This document shows, piece after piece, positions 47,105 through 57,845 of a DNA stretch of 64,000 nucleotides. The DNA is taken from positions 15,890,381 to 15,954,380 of the forward strand of contig CM039510.1 in NCBI GenBank assembly GCA_022432975.1, written 5' to 3'. The position numbers were made by a program, and so were the translations under genes. The notes beneath the pieces are model-generated. The model was not told the origin of the DNA. It saw nothing but the letters and a program-made list of their open reading frames with translations, and made no database searches. This DNA is from Begonia masoniana (Eukaryota > Streptophyta > Magnoliopsida > Cucurbitales > Begoniaceae). Position 1 is the first letter of the stretch; every line of letters begins with the position of its first letter.

Positions 47105-49379
47105 TGTAACAACCCAAGTCGGAGTCGCCACGTAATTCATAACTTAACCTCTTAATCAATCGGTTCTTACTTCATGCACCTTGTTCATTATTAGTGTTAT
47201 ATATTTTTTTTTTCAAAAACATCTCCTAAGCTGCATCTACAGACAGTGTCATAGACTCACATCGACCGACGGTCACTTGCCCGCCACGCGACACATCTGT
47301 TTCTAAACATCTCTTAAACTGCATCTGCCGATAGAGTCACAAACTCACGTCGTCCGATGGTCACGAGCGTCTCACGTGATTCGCAGACATCATCCAGCAG
47401 AAGACTTATTTCCTTCTGCCGATTGCTAGGCGACAAAGAGTATCACTTACATCGACCGGTAGCAAATGACAAATATTATGCTACTCCTACTGATGGTAAA
47501 ACATCTACCGGTCATTAGACGACAACACAACACTTACATCATCCGGTAATTGAGATCCACAGCATCTACCGATAGACATGTGCAATCCACGTGCACTTTT
47601 AAGACATCTTCCGATAGAGAACATCTATCGGTTGATGCAAACTCATACATCTTCCGATAGAGAACATCTATCGGTGGATGCAAATTCCTAACATCATCCG
47701 ATAGAGTACAGCTATCGGTGGACATAGATATGCACAGACTTCTAACGTCATTGACTAATCACTCTTATGAATGAAAATCAGAGACTCATCTAGAATACAT
47801 ATAGCGGAAGACTTAACAACAGATCATTTAATAATCCTTATAATCATTCCTAGACTCAGTAGTCAACCAAACAGTTTCAAAACTCAATGTTATAAAAGTT
47901 AAACTCATCTTGCTTAAACTACCATATTCATAATCATAACAAAATCATAGAGCATTGATTATGGGTCTCAATCGCCATCCAGCCACAGAATGGCACCCTG
48001 ATCACCTTCCAGCAACCAGACTTAGACATCTTCATTAGCTTTGGAATCCTCACCTGAAATCTTGTCACCTACATCATAAGGTTTAAACTATAAGCCTAAT
48101 GCTTAGTAAAGAATGCAATACTAACATGTATACGTGAATGCATAATTGCAAGAAAATCAGGATCATGTTCGTTTCATGCTCTTTTCTTATTCTTATTTGT
48201 GTTCTTGTTCATCACTTTCATCATACGGATTAAGGGAGGATTTGTGCCGTAAAGGGGGGATGACAGTGCAAGTGTACATAGTCCCTTTTCGGGCCGTATT
48301 CATGGTCCTCCTCTTTGGACAGTGACATACGCCAAACCGCCCCCAACCCTCACTTAGCCCGGTTGCATAAGTTTCATATTCATTCTTATATCTTGTTCAT
48401 GGGGAAAAACATGCTCATAAATCATTTTCATATGCTTGAGAAGTAAATCATGATGCATGACATGAATGTTCTTAAGTCATCAGACTATGGAAAACATCAT
48501 ACTAGACAGTTAACTTTATAGACTCTATCAAAACATCACATAACATAGTTCTCAAACATCTGTAAATCATCCAAGTACAAACCATCTTATTAACTTGAAA
48601 CAAACATCAAACACATAACTAATTTAGTACCCTTAAGATGTAGGGCCCTAGTGGCCGAAAGTCTTAATACATTCACTTACCTGGTGTCCTTTGCAAATGG
48701 AATACTCCCTTCAAATCTTCTTCACCTAAATCATTCCACATTACCAAGTTAAAAATAAAATCCTAATAGTGCTAACCAAAAATTATCCTAATGCTTATCC
48801 TACTTGTATTTCTATATTCTTCTGCCGAGCACCTTCTGTGCGTTGATTAAATTTCTACAATCTAAATAACCAGATTCAGCCCAGTAACTAATTGCATACA
48901 GCTATCCAAATGTCTAGAATCAACTCGGAAATGCCTTTAATAAACGCATAATAGAAATGATCCTATTATTACCCTGCCATTAAAGAATCTGAAACCTCGG
49001 GTTCTAACTGAAAACAGAGCTCAAAGTATCTACCAGTAACTACATTCATTAAGTCTTACCTGGTAAGCTCAGTATCGACGAGAACGAAGGAGAATCGGTT
49101 GTTGATGAAGAAGGCTACCTGCTGCGAGAGAGAGAGAGAGAGAGTTCTGGGAGGATGGTTATCGTCGAGAGAGAATGTCGGGTACAGTGGGGTTTTTGTG
49201 AGGTTTAAGAGTTTCTGTTTTCTACTTATACCAAATAAATTCCTCCTTAATTACAATTCTTCCACTACAATAGAGATCCAATAAACTTTGGCATATAATT
49301 ATTAAATAAAAGGTCAAATAAAGAGGTGACCATTAATTCCGGTAAGAAAATCACCTGACTGAGAATGTCGGGTGTTACA
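47105..49379 (-). repeat. Element D 5' LTR (right), 2275 bp
   Basis: From TGTAACAAC at 47105 to GGGTGTTACA at 49379, then GAGTT. It has CCGATAGAGAACATCTATCGG inverted repeats (about 47610-47720), a hairpin at 48091-48105, the donor/GGCC module (48638-48692) and TATAAGTAG (49222-49230, minus). A GA microsatellite near 49121-49143 differs in length from other D LTR copies. Confidence 0.93.
49222..49230 (-). promoter_or_regulatory. TATA-like box of element D 5' LTR
   Basis: TATAAGTAG on the minus strand, about 150 bp from the LTR 5' end. Confidence 0.55.
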
Positions 49380-49808
49380 GAGTTTGTTGAAGGCGATGAA
49401 GTAATCTTGAAGGTGTCGCCTTTCAAGGGCGTGATGAGGTTCGGTAAGAAAGGGAAACTCAGTCCAAGGTTTGTTGGACCATTTCCCATCTTGAAGAAAT
49501 TAGGAATCCTAGCTTACAAGCTGAAGCTGTAAGCGTCCATGAATGGAGTTCATAATGTCTTTCACGTTTCAATGCTGAGAAAATGTGTGCGAGATCCTAC
49601 TCAGATCGTGAAACCGGTGGACATAGATATCATGTCGACGTTGACGTATGAAGAAAGGCCCATAAAGATTTTGGACTCCTCACTCAAAGTGTTGCGCAAC
49701 AGAGTGGTCCCATTAGTAAAAGTTTTATGGTGCAATCATAACGTGGAGGAAGCCACTTGGGAGAGACAACAGGACGTTAGAGCCCAATATCCGGAACTAT
49801 TCGCTTAA
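49380..49808 (+). pseudogene. Element B integrase C-terminus and chromodomain-like tail, resumed after D
   Basis: After GAGTT the frame carries on from the cut integrase: VEGDEVILKVSPFKGVMRFG, PRFVGPFPILKKLG, a TAA near 49531, then VHNVFHVSMLRKCVRDPTQI. It ends with KVLWCNHNVEEATWERQQD and ELFA before TAA (49806-49808). This confirms that 22662-29137 (or its second copy) and this piece are one gene split by D. Confidence 0.92.
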
Positions 49809-49834
49809 GCAAATTTTGGAGACAAAATTTTGTT

Positions 49835-49847
49835 AAGGTGGGTGGGA
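49835..49847 (+). other. Polypurine tract of element B
   Basis: AAGGTGGGTGGGA immediately before the 3' LTR; variant of the AAGGAGGGGTGGA in A, D and E. Confidence 0.85.
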
Positions 49848-51054
49848 TGTAACACCCGGCATTTTGGGCCATGTAAATATTCCTTGAATTATTAAACACG
49901 ATTAATTTGATATTAACACAATGAATATTTTAGTAAGATTGTCGGAGTGTTTAGGAAGAGAGAGTTTCAGAGTGACCGAATCGACGAACTAAATAACGAT
50001 TTAGTTAGAAAACCAATGGAAGGGCAATTTAGGAATACAATTAAGGTGGTTGGGAGGGAGTCAATGGATGTGTGCCAAGTGTCCAAGCTTGTGGAAGAAG
50101 ACAAGAATTTCTTTTTCTTTTCTTCTCTTCTTTTCTACGTAAAACTCTCATTTTTCTTCTCCTATCTATTTCCTCTTCCAGACGACGTGCAATAATCTCC
50201 AATTTCGTCTTCTCCTGTTTCCTCCCAATTTCTGCGTTAAAGGTAATCATCTACATTAGTTAACGAATTTATGTTAGTTATTTGTTAGTTTTGTTAAGTT
50301 TAAGAATTAATGGTCCGATATACACACTATAGGTTCGTGAACTTTCCAAGGACGTGCGTGTGAAGCTTTTAACTCTACGGACATCAGGTAAGTTCATACG
50401 CGTAGATTTGGCCCTTAAGGCCCTACAGCAAGGAGATACTGGGTTTTTGTTTATCTGAGTTGTGGTCGGGTAGCTAGGTCATAAATTTCGTTCTAATTTG
50501 AATGTTTTATGTTATATGTCTTGCTTTGTTATTCTGTCGCCTACTTATGTTATGTTTGAGCACCATATAAGTTCATGCATACACGTTTTTCCTAAAAGTC
50601 ATGTAAATGTTTATGCACGAGTTTTGAAGTTAAGAAAGATATAAATCTGTAATGTAATGTACGGCTAAGTGTGGGACGAGGACTGGCATCCTGTTATGTA
50701 CCTGTTATGTATCCCTGTTATGTGCCTAATAGTGCACCCTTGTTATGTGCCTGATAGTGCACCCCTATTGCGCCAGTTCCTCTCTAAGCCCCACTTATAC
50801 CTCATGTGCACTTGAACGTAATATTCATGTATTTCAAAAGTTCATGCATAACATATGCATCACTACATGGTATGTTCTTACTGAGCTCTAGGCTCATAGT
50901 TGAACTCCATGTTGTAGGTATTAATCCTCTAGATGAGGACTTTGTACCTCAGGACGACGAGTAGATGCCGTTGGCGGGACGAGCTCATGGGGTTGGTAGT
51001 GGTAGTCAGACGAATCTAACCTGGGGGGTGTAGTTTTTGAGGTGTAGGTCAAGT
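49848..51054 (+). repeat. Element B 3' LTR, truncated by gap
   Basis: TGTAACACCCGGCATTTTGG onward aligns to 14295-15481 of the 5' LTR and a little beyond the S2 site (equivalent to about 19577), then Ns. S2 is absent here, so S2 inserted only in the 5' LTR. The donor/GGCC module is at about 50383-50430. Confidence 0.9.
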
Positions 51055-51154
51055 NNNNNNNNNNNNNNNNNNNNNNNNNNNNNNNNNNNNNNNNNNNNNN
51101 NNNNNNNNNNNNNNNNNNNNNNNNNNNNNNNNNNNNNNNNNNNNNNNNNNNNNN
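51055..51154. other. Assembly gap, 100 N
   Basis: Exactly 100 Ns; marks the right end of the middle contig. Confidence 0.99.
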
Positions 51155-51654
51155 CGTAAATGGGAATGCATGCCTAGCACATGCAATACTTAAAATCATG
51201 CTGTCATCTTTTCGCTATTCATTTCATTTATGATGTTACCAGGGCTTCGCTCTCACTAGATAGAAGCGGCACCTCTGGCCCGAGTCTCACTCAAAATTCG
51301 CGGAGCACATCACCTCCGGCCCGAGTCTCAGTCGAAATTTGCGAAACACCTCACCTCCGGCCCGAGTCCCACTCGAAATTCGCGGAGCACATCACCTCCG
51401 GCCCGAGTCTCACTCGAAATTCGCGGAGCACCTCACCTCTGGCCCGAGTCCCACTCGGAATTCGTGGAGCACATCACCTCCGGCCCGAGTCTCACTCGGA
51501 ATTCGGGGAGCACCTCACCTCCGGCCTGAGTCTCACTCGAAATTTGCGGAGCACATCACCTCCGGCCCGAGTCTCACTCGGAATTCGGGGAGCACATCAC
51601 CTCCGGCCCGAGTCTCACTCGGAACTCGAGAAAAACAAAAACGACAGCCCGAAA
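51155..51654 (-). repeat. LTR-like fragment with 41-bp tandem array
   Basis: About nine units of 41 bp (51270-51628) with CACCTCCGGCCCGAGTCTCA and TTCGCGGAGCACAT. Upstream, CGTAAATGGGAATGCATGC resembles C-family LTRs just after their hairpin. The fragment joins integrase sequence at about 51655 without visible termini or duplication, so it may be a truncated insertion or a chimeric join. The ORFs it contributes to are artefacts. Confidence 0.7.
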
Positions 51655-52579
51655 TGGCGCAACTTGCTGAACTGTATGTTCAAGAGATTATCAGATTACA
51701 TGGGATCCCTTTATCTATTGTCTCTGATCGTGATCCCAGGTTCACCTCACGATTTTGGAAAAGTTTGCAAGGCACGTTAGGAACAAAGTTAACTTTCAGT
51801 ACTGCTTTCCACCCCCAGACCGATGGACAATCTGAGCGGACAATTCAGATACTTGAGGATATGTTGAGGGCTTGTGCGCTTGAGTTTCAAGTATCATGGA
51901 GTCGATACTTACCTTTGGTGGAATTCTCCTACAATAATAGTTATCAGTCCACTATTGGTATGGCACCTTATGAAGCACTTTATGGCAGAAATGTAGATCA
52001 CCTCTGTATTGGGATGAAGTTGGTGAAGCAAAACTCCTGGGTCCTGAAATGTTGCAGCGGATGTCAGATAAGATTTCCATTATTAGAAACAGGATGATGA
52101 CTGCACAAAGCCGACAGAAGAGTTACGCAGACCAAAGGAGGAGAGACCTTGAATTTTCTGTTGGTGAAGAAGTATTCCTGAAGGTTTCACCATTTAAAGG
52201 AGTGCTAAGATTTGGCAAGAAAGGGAAGCTTAACCCACGGTTCATTGGACCATTCATTGTTCTAGCTAAGATTGGTAACACAGCTTACAGATTGCAATTG
52301 CCCCCGTTATTGGAGAAAGTCCATAATGTTTTTCATGTGTCTATGCTAAGGAAATGCATACGTGATCCAACACATGTTATTGCGCCATCAGAAATCGAGA
52401 TTGAGCCGACTTTAGAGTATGAAGAAAAACCAGTGCAAATTTTGGACTCTGTAGTGAAAACTCTAAGGAATAAAGAAATCCCATTGGTGAAAGTCTTATG
52501 GACAAATCATGGTGTTGAGGAAGCCACTTGGGAACGACAGCAAGACATGTTGGACAAGTATCCAGAGCTTTTTGCTTGA
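51655..52579 (+). pseudogene. Element E integrase core, C-terminus and chromodomain-like tail
   Basis: Plus-strand integrase from [55 protein letters not shown] and MAPYEALYGR. A 1-nt loss at about 51992 shifts the frame, which is recovered from MLQRMSDKISIIRN (52049 onward). Then FSVGEEVFLKVSPFKG, VHNVFHVSMLRKCI, KVLWTNHGVEEATWER and ELFA before TGA. The first catalytic acidic residue and everything upstream are missing. Apart from one frameshift it is the least damaged tail in the window. Confidence 0.9.
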
Positions 52580-52607
52580 CCAATTTTCGAGGACGAAAAT
52601 TTTGTTT

Positions 52608-52620
52608 AAGGAGGGGTGGA
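52608..52620 (+). other. Polypurine tract of element E
   Basis: AAGGAGGGGTGGA immediately upstream of the 3' LTR. Confidence 0.9.
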
Positions 52621-54981
52621 TGTAACACCCGACATTTCGGCCAGGTGATTTTCTTACCATTTTAATTATCACCCTTTATTTAACCTCTATGATTTAAATT
52701 TAATGTTAAGACAAATTTATTACAAGTTGAGCAAAGCTAGGTTGGGTGGCAGATTTGTAATTAAGATCGATGGATTAAGTATAAATAGAAAAAGGAAACC
52801 TTAAATCTCATTTAAACCTCACTGTGGCCGACACCCCTTCTCTCGGCGATTTCTCCTCTCCCGAGCTCCTGCTCTCTGTTGCCTGTGTTCTCCCTCACCG
52901 ACGACTGGTTTCAGCCTGCGTTTTCTCTGCGAGTTCGTACCCGAGGTATGCAATAGACAATGTAGCTACCTGTTAGTTTATCAGCTCTGTTTTCAGCTCA
53001 GCATTTGAACTTGGGATTTATCAATGGCCGTGTCGTTTTAGAACATTTTAGAATCCGAGGGTAGTAATGTCAACCCGAATAGATTCTGGTCATTTTAAGT
53101 AACTTAACTCAGATTTAATCAATAGTCGAACCTCCTTATTCTATTTCGGATTTCAGATTCTGCACAGAGCTTTAGACTAAGGGTTCGGGGATGACTCTAG
53201 CTATTAGATTCTAGGATGACCTATGATTAGAACTTTAGGACCTTATTTAACTACTGTAATGTGAAATGTGTTAGGTGAAGAAGTTGAAGAGAAAGTGATT
53301 CAAGTTGCTAAGGAATCCAGGTAAGTGAATGTACTAAGATTTCCGGCTAATAGGGCCCTACATCTCGAGAGTATTAGGTTGTTATTGAATGTTTAGTGTC
53401 TGAATGATTATGGATATCTAGAACTATGTTATCTGATGATTTGATGATGGTTATGAAATGGTCTGTTCTGGTATATTCTCTGTCATAGCCCGATGGATTA
53501 AGAATGTCCATGTCATGCATCATGTTTTCTTCTCAAACATATGAAATGTTTTAAATGCATGTTTTCCTCTCATGAATAAGATAAGATGATAAAAATTCCT
53601 ACAACGTGGTTGAGTGGGGGTTGGGGGTGGTTCGGCGTATGTCACAGTCCGCAGTAGGACATAAGAATACGACCCGCAGTAGGGACCATGATCAAACTCA
53701 CTGTCGAACCCCCTTTACCGGCACAAATCCTCTCTCATCCCACGCAACATGAACAACGATATGAATGATAAATATGGTTCAGTGATATGAACTATGATAT
53801 GAATAATGAACATGAAACTATGATTATGAACAAGAAAAGACTCATGACCATGTTTTCTCTGAATTTATGCATTCATGCATTCGTGAGAGTATTGCATTCC
53901 TTACTAAGCATTAGGCTTATAGTTTTAACCTCATGATGTAGGTGACGAAATATCAGGTGAGGATTTCAAAGTAGATGAAGATGTTTAAGCTTGGTTGCTG
54001 GAAGGTGTTCAGGGGGGCAGTTCTGTGGCTGGATGGCAAATGAGTAACCCTGGTTAACGTTTTATGACATTAATGATGTTCATGACTACTGAAGTCTAAA
54101 TAGGTTGAGATTATTATATCAATTGGGATTTTAGAAACAGCCTGTCTTAATTTCAGAGTCTAAAGATATTTCTAAAGTTATTAAATATTATGTTTTAATT
54201 GAGTCTTCCGCTGTATGAATTTCTGGATAAGTCTCTGTTTTCCATGATTATGAGTGGTTTGTTTTAATAGAGTATTGAGACAGTGAAGTTAGAAGTCTAA
54301 GTAAGTCAGTTACCGGAAGATGAAAATATATCTTCGCCTTATCGGAAGATGAAGTGCATTTGTCATCGGCAGATGCGAGTGTATATGGTTATCGGAAGAT
54401 GTGATAGCTGTTTTGTCGTTTAGTAAATCGGCAGAGGTAGTATACATGTCAATCGGAAGATGTCGTTTAATTCCATCGGTAGAAGTCCTTTAATGAATCA
54501 CGTGGGTTGCACATGTCCATCGGTAGATGAAGTGCATTTGTCATCGGCAGATGCGACTGTATATGGTTATCGGAAGATGTGATAGCTGTTTTGTCGTTTA
54601 GTAAATCGGCAGAGGTAGTATACATGTCAATCGGAAGAAGTCGTTTAGTTCTATCGGTAGAAGTCCTTTAATGAATCACGTGGGTTGCACATGTCCATCG
54701 GTAGATGTGTGTTTTCTTCTCATCGGTAGAAGCAACTTTAGAATTGATGTAGCTACTCACCGGCTGATGTGTTTTGTACTGCTCGCCGGTAGGAGTGATA
54801 AGTATTTCATTACCGATTATTGTCCAGTAATTCGAATAAGGTGTCTTGAGTTAAACCATGTAACCGAAAATTGTATGACATTGAATAAAAGGTAAAGATG
54901 TACAGATGAGGAAAAGGTAAAAAAAAAAAGAAATGATAAATAGAGTCATGATTTGGTGATGATCCTACTGGGGTCGTTACA
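52621..54981 (+). repeat. Element E 3' LTR
   Basis: It follows the polypurine tract, starts TGTAACACCCGAC and ends GGGGTCGTTACA. The next bases are TTTAC (54982-54986) and the rest of a D-type LTR. It is nearly identical to S5 (38280-40643). TATAAATAG is at 52780-52788, the hairpin at 53905-53919 and the 178-bp duplication at about 54348-54703. E is therefore a full-length insertion at the site where the middle contig has only a solo LTR. Confidence 0.93.
52780..52788 (+). promoter_or_regulatory. TATA box of E 3' LTR
   Basis: TATAAATAG at the same distance from the LTR start as in S5. Confidence 0.6.
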
Positions 54982-56821
54982 TTTACATCATCTGGTAATT
55001 GAGATCCACAGCATCTACCGATAGACATGTGCAATCCACGTGCACTTTTAAGACATCTTTCGATAGAGAACATCTATATGTTGATGCAAACTCATACAAC
55101 TTCCGATAGAGAACATCTATCGGTGTATGCAAATTCCTAACATCATCCGATAGAGTACAACTATCGGTGGACATAGATATGCACAGACTTCTAACGTCAT
55201 TGACTAATCACTCTTATGAATGAAAATCAGAGACTCATCCAGAATACATATAGCGGAAGACTTAACAATAGATCATTTAATAATCCTTATAATCATTCCC
55301 AAACTCAGTAGTCAACCAGACAGTTTCAAAACTCAATGTTATAAAAGTAAACTCATCCTCCTTAAACTACCATATTCATAATCATAACAAAATCATAGAG
55401 CATTGACCAGGGGTCTCAATCGTCGTCCAGCCACAGAATTGCACCCTGATCACCTTCCACAACCAGACTTAGACATCTTCATTAGCTTTGGAATCCTCAC
55501 CTGAAATCTCGTCACCTACATCATAAGGTTTAAACTATAAGCTTAATGCTTAGTAAGGAATGCAATACTAACATGTATACGTCAATGCATAATTGCAAGA
55601 AAATCAGGATCATGTTCGTTTCATGCTCTTTTCTTATTCTTATTCGTGTTCTTGTTCATCACTTTCATCATATGGATTAAGGGAGGATTTGTGCCGTAAA
55701 GGTGGGATGACAGTGCAAGTGTACATAGTCCCTTTCGGGCCGTATTCATGGTCCTCCTCTTTGGACAGTGACATACGCCAAACCGCCCCCAACCCTAACT
55801 TAGCCCGGTTGCATAAGTTTCATATTCATTCTTATATCTTGTTCATGGGGAAAAACATGCTCATAAATCATTTTCATATGCTTGAGAAGTAAATCATGAT
55901 GCATGACATGAATGTTCTTAAGTTATCAGACTATGGAAAACATCATACTAGACAGTTAACTTTATAGACTCTATCAGAACATCACATAACATAGTTCTCA
56001 AACATCCGTAAATCATCCAAGTACAAACCATCTTACTAACTTGAAACAAACATCAAACACATAACTAATTTAGTACCCTTAAGATGTAGGGCCCTAGTGG
56101 CCGGAAGTCTTAATACATTCACTTACCTGGTGTCCTTTGCAAATGGAATACCCCTTCAAATCTTCTTCACCTAAATCATTCCACATTACCAAGTTAAAAA
56201 TAAAATCCTAATAGTGCTAACCAAAAATTATCCTAATGCTTATCCTACTTGTATTTCTATATTCTTCTGCAGAGCACCTTGTGTGCGTTGATTAAATTTC
56301 TAAAATCTAAATAACCAGATTCAGCCCAGTAACTAATCGCATACAGCTATCCAAATGTCCAGAATCAACACGGAAATGCCTTTACTAAACGCATAATAGA
56401 AATGATCCTATTATTACCCTGCCATTAAAGAATCTGAAACCTCGGGTTCTAACTGAAAACAGAGCTCAAAGTATCTACCAGTAACTACATTCATTAAGTC
56501 TTACATGGTAAGCTGAGTGTCGGCGAGAATGAAGGAAAATCGATTGTTGATGAAGAAGGCTACCTGCTGCTGCGAGAGAGAGAGAGTTCTGGGAGGATGG
56601 GAATCGCCGAGAGAGAATGTCGGCTACAATTGGGTTTTTGTGAGGTTTAAGAGTTTCCGTTTTCTACTTATACCAAATAAATTCCTCCTTAATTACAATT
56701 CTGCCACTACAATAGAGATCCAATAAACTTTGGCATATAATTATTAAATAAAAGGTCAAATAAAGAGGTGACCGTTAATTCCGTTAAGAAAATCACCTGA
56801 CTGAGAATGTCGGGTGTTACA
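54982..56821 (-). repeat. D2 left LTR, part beyond the E insertion
   Basis: Starts with TTTAC and matches 40644-42484; ends GGGTGTTACA at 56821 before the polypurine tract. The conserved GGCC block and donor-like site lie near 56080-56130. Confidence 0.92.
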
Positions 56822-56862
56822 TCCACCCCTCCTTAAACAAAATTTTCGTCCCCGAAAATTGA

Positions 56863-57570
56863 TCAAACGAAGAGCTCCGGATATTTGTCCAACATATCTT
56901 GCTGTCGTTCCCATGCGGCTTCTTCAACTCCATGGTTTGTCCATAAGACCTTAACCAAAGGAATTTCTTTATTCCTCAGAGTCTTTACTGCAGATTCCAA
57001 AATTTGCACTGGCTTCTCTTTATACATTAATGTTGGCTCAATTTCGACATCCACTGGCTTAACAACTTGTGTAAGATCCTGTATGCATTTCCTCAACATA
57101 GACACATGAAAAACATTGTGAACTTTCTCTGGTGATAAAGGCAATTGTAGTCTATAAGCTGTGCTGCCGATCCTTTTCAAGACAGGGAATGGTCTAACGA
57201 ATCGTGGATTAAGCTTTCCCTTCTTGCCAAATCTAAGTACTCCCTTAAATGGTGAAATCTTTAGAAATACTTCATCTCCGACGGAGAACACCAGATCTCT
57301 CCTCCTTTGGTCTGCATAACTTTTCTGTCGGCTTTGTGCAATAATCATTCTTTTCCTAATAATGGCAATCTTGTCTGACATCTGTTGCAAGATCTCGGGA
57401 CCTAGGAGCTTTGCTTCACCGAACTCATCCCAGTACAAAGGTGACCTGCACTTTCTGCCATAAAGTTCCTCATAAGGTGCCATACCAATGGTGGACTGGT
57501 AACTATTGTTGTAAGAAAACTCAATCAAGGGCAGTATCGACTCCACGATGCCTGAAACTCTAACACACAA
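56863..57570 (-). pseudogene. D2 integrase C-terminus and chromodomain-like tail
   Basis: As in D, with the same upstream frameshift. It differs by a few residues (PLSPEKVHN for PLSLEKVHN, MYKEKPV for MYEEKPV). It ends KVLWTNHGVEEAAWER and ELFV. Confidence 0.9.
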
Positions 57571-57845
57571 GCCCTCAACATATCTTCAAGTATCTGAATA
57601 GTCCTCTCAGATTGACCATCAGTTTGAGGGTGAAAAGCAGTGCTGAAGGATAACTTTGTTCCTAATGTGTCTTGCAAACTTTGCCAAAATCTTGAGGTGA
57701 ATCGAGGATCACGATCGGAGACAATAGATAAGGGAATCCCATGCAATCTGATAATTTCTTGAATATACAGGTTAGCAAGCTGGTCCATTGAAAATGTCAT
57801 TCTTACTGGCATAAAGTGCGCTGATTTTGTCATTCTGTCTACCAC
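57525..57845 (-). pseudogene. D2 integrase core, carboxy half
   Basis: [23 protein letters not shown] and GQSERTIQ, ending SRYCP at the shared frameshift. It is separated from the upstream stretch by a D2-specific 1-nt loss near 57852: an AAAT in D reads AAA here. This is the clearest difference between D and D2. Confidence 0.9.

Larger units (their letters stand above)
37832..49379 (-). mobile_element. Element D: complete-length Ty3/gypsy chromovirus (defective) inside B's integrase
   Basis: Both target duplications GAGTT are present (37827-37831 and 49380-49384), and B's reading frame continues across them. The right (5') LTR is 47105-49379 (2275 bp), PBS 47089-47100, gag-pol 46944-42526, polypurine tract 42497-42485. 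The left (3') LTR is 37832-42484, enlarged by the nested S5. Without S5 the left LTR is about 2.28 kb, equal to the right one. gag-pol has one nonsense codon and two frameshifts, so it is not autonomous. Confidence 0.95.
14295..51054 (+). mobile_element. Element B: plus-strand Ty3/gypsy chromovirus, heavily interrupted
   Basis: B's 5' LTR starts at 14295 (TGTAACACCC, preceded by TATAA). Its gag starts at 22662, and RT is resumed after solo LTR S4. Integrase is cut at GAGTT by element D and resumes at 49380, ending at a stop at 49808. A polypurine tract and a 3' LTR (49848 into the gap at 51055) follow. The span includes one assembly gap and a duplicated block, so its length is not the biological length. 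The 5' LTR (14295-15481) and 3' LTR (49848-51054) align but differ visibly, so B is the oldest readable layer from 14295 onward. No primer-binding site is recognisable upstream of gag. Confidence 0.8.

Noticed and set aside
51181..52097. Long ORFs fusing serine/proline-rich repeats to integrase
   Set aside because: The repeat part is the 41-bp array read in frame; the fusion comes from an LTR-integrase junction.
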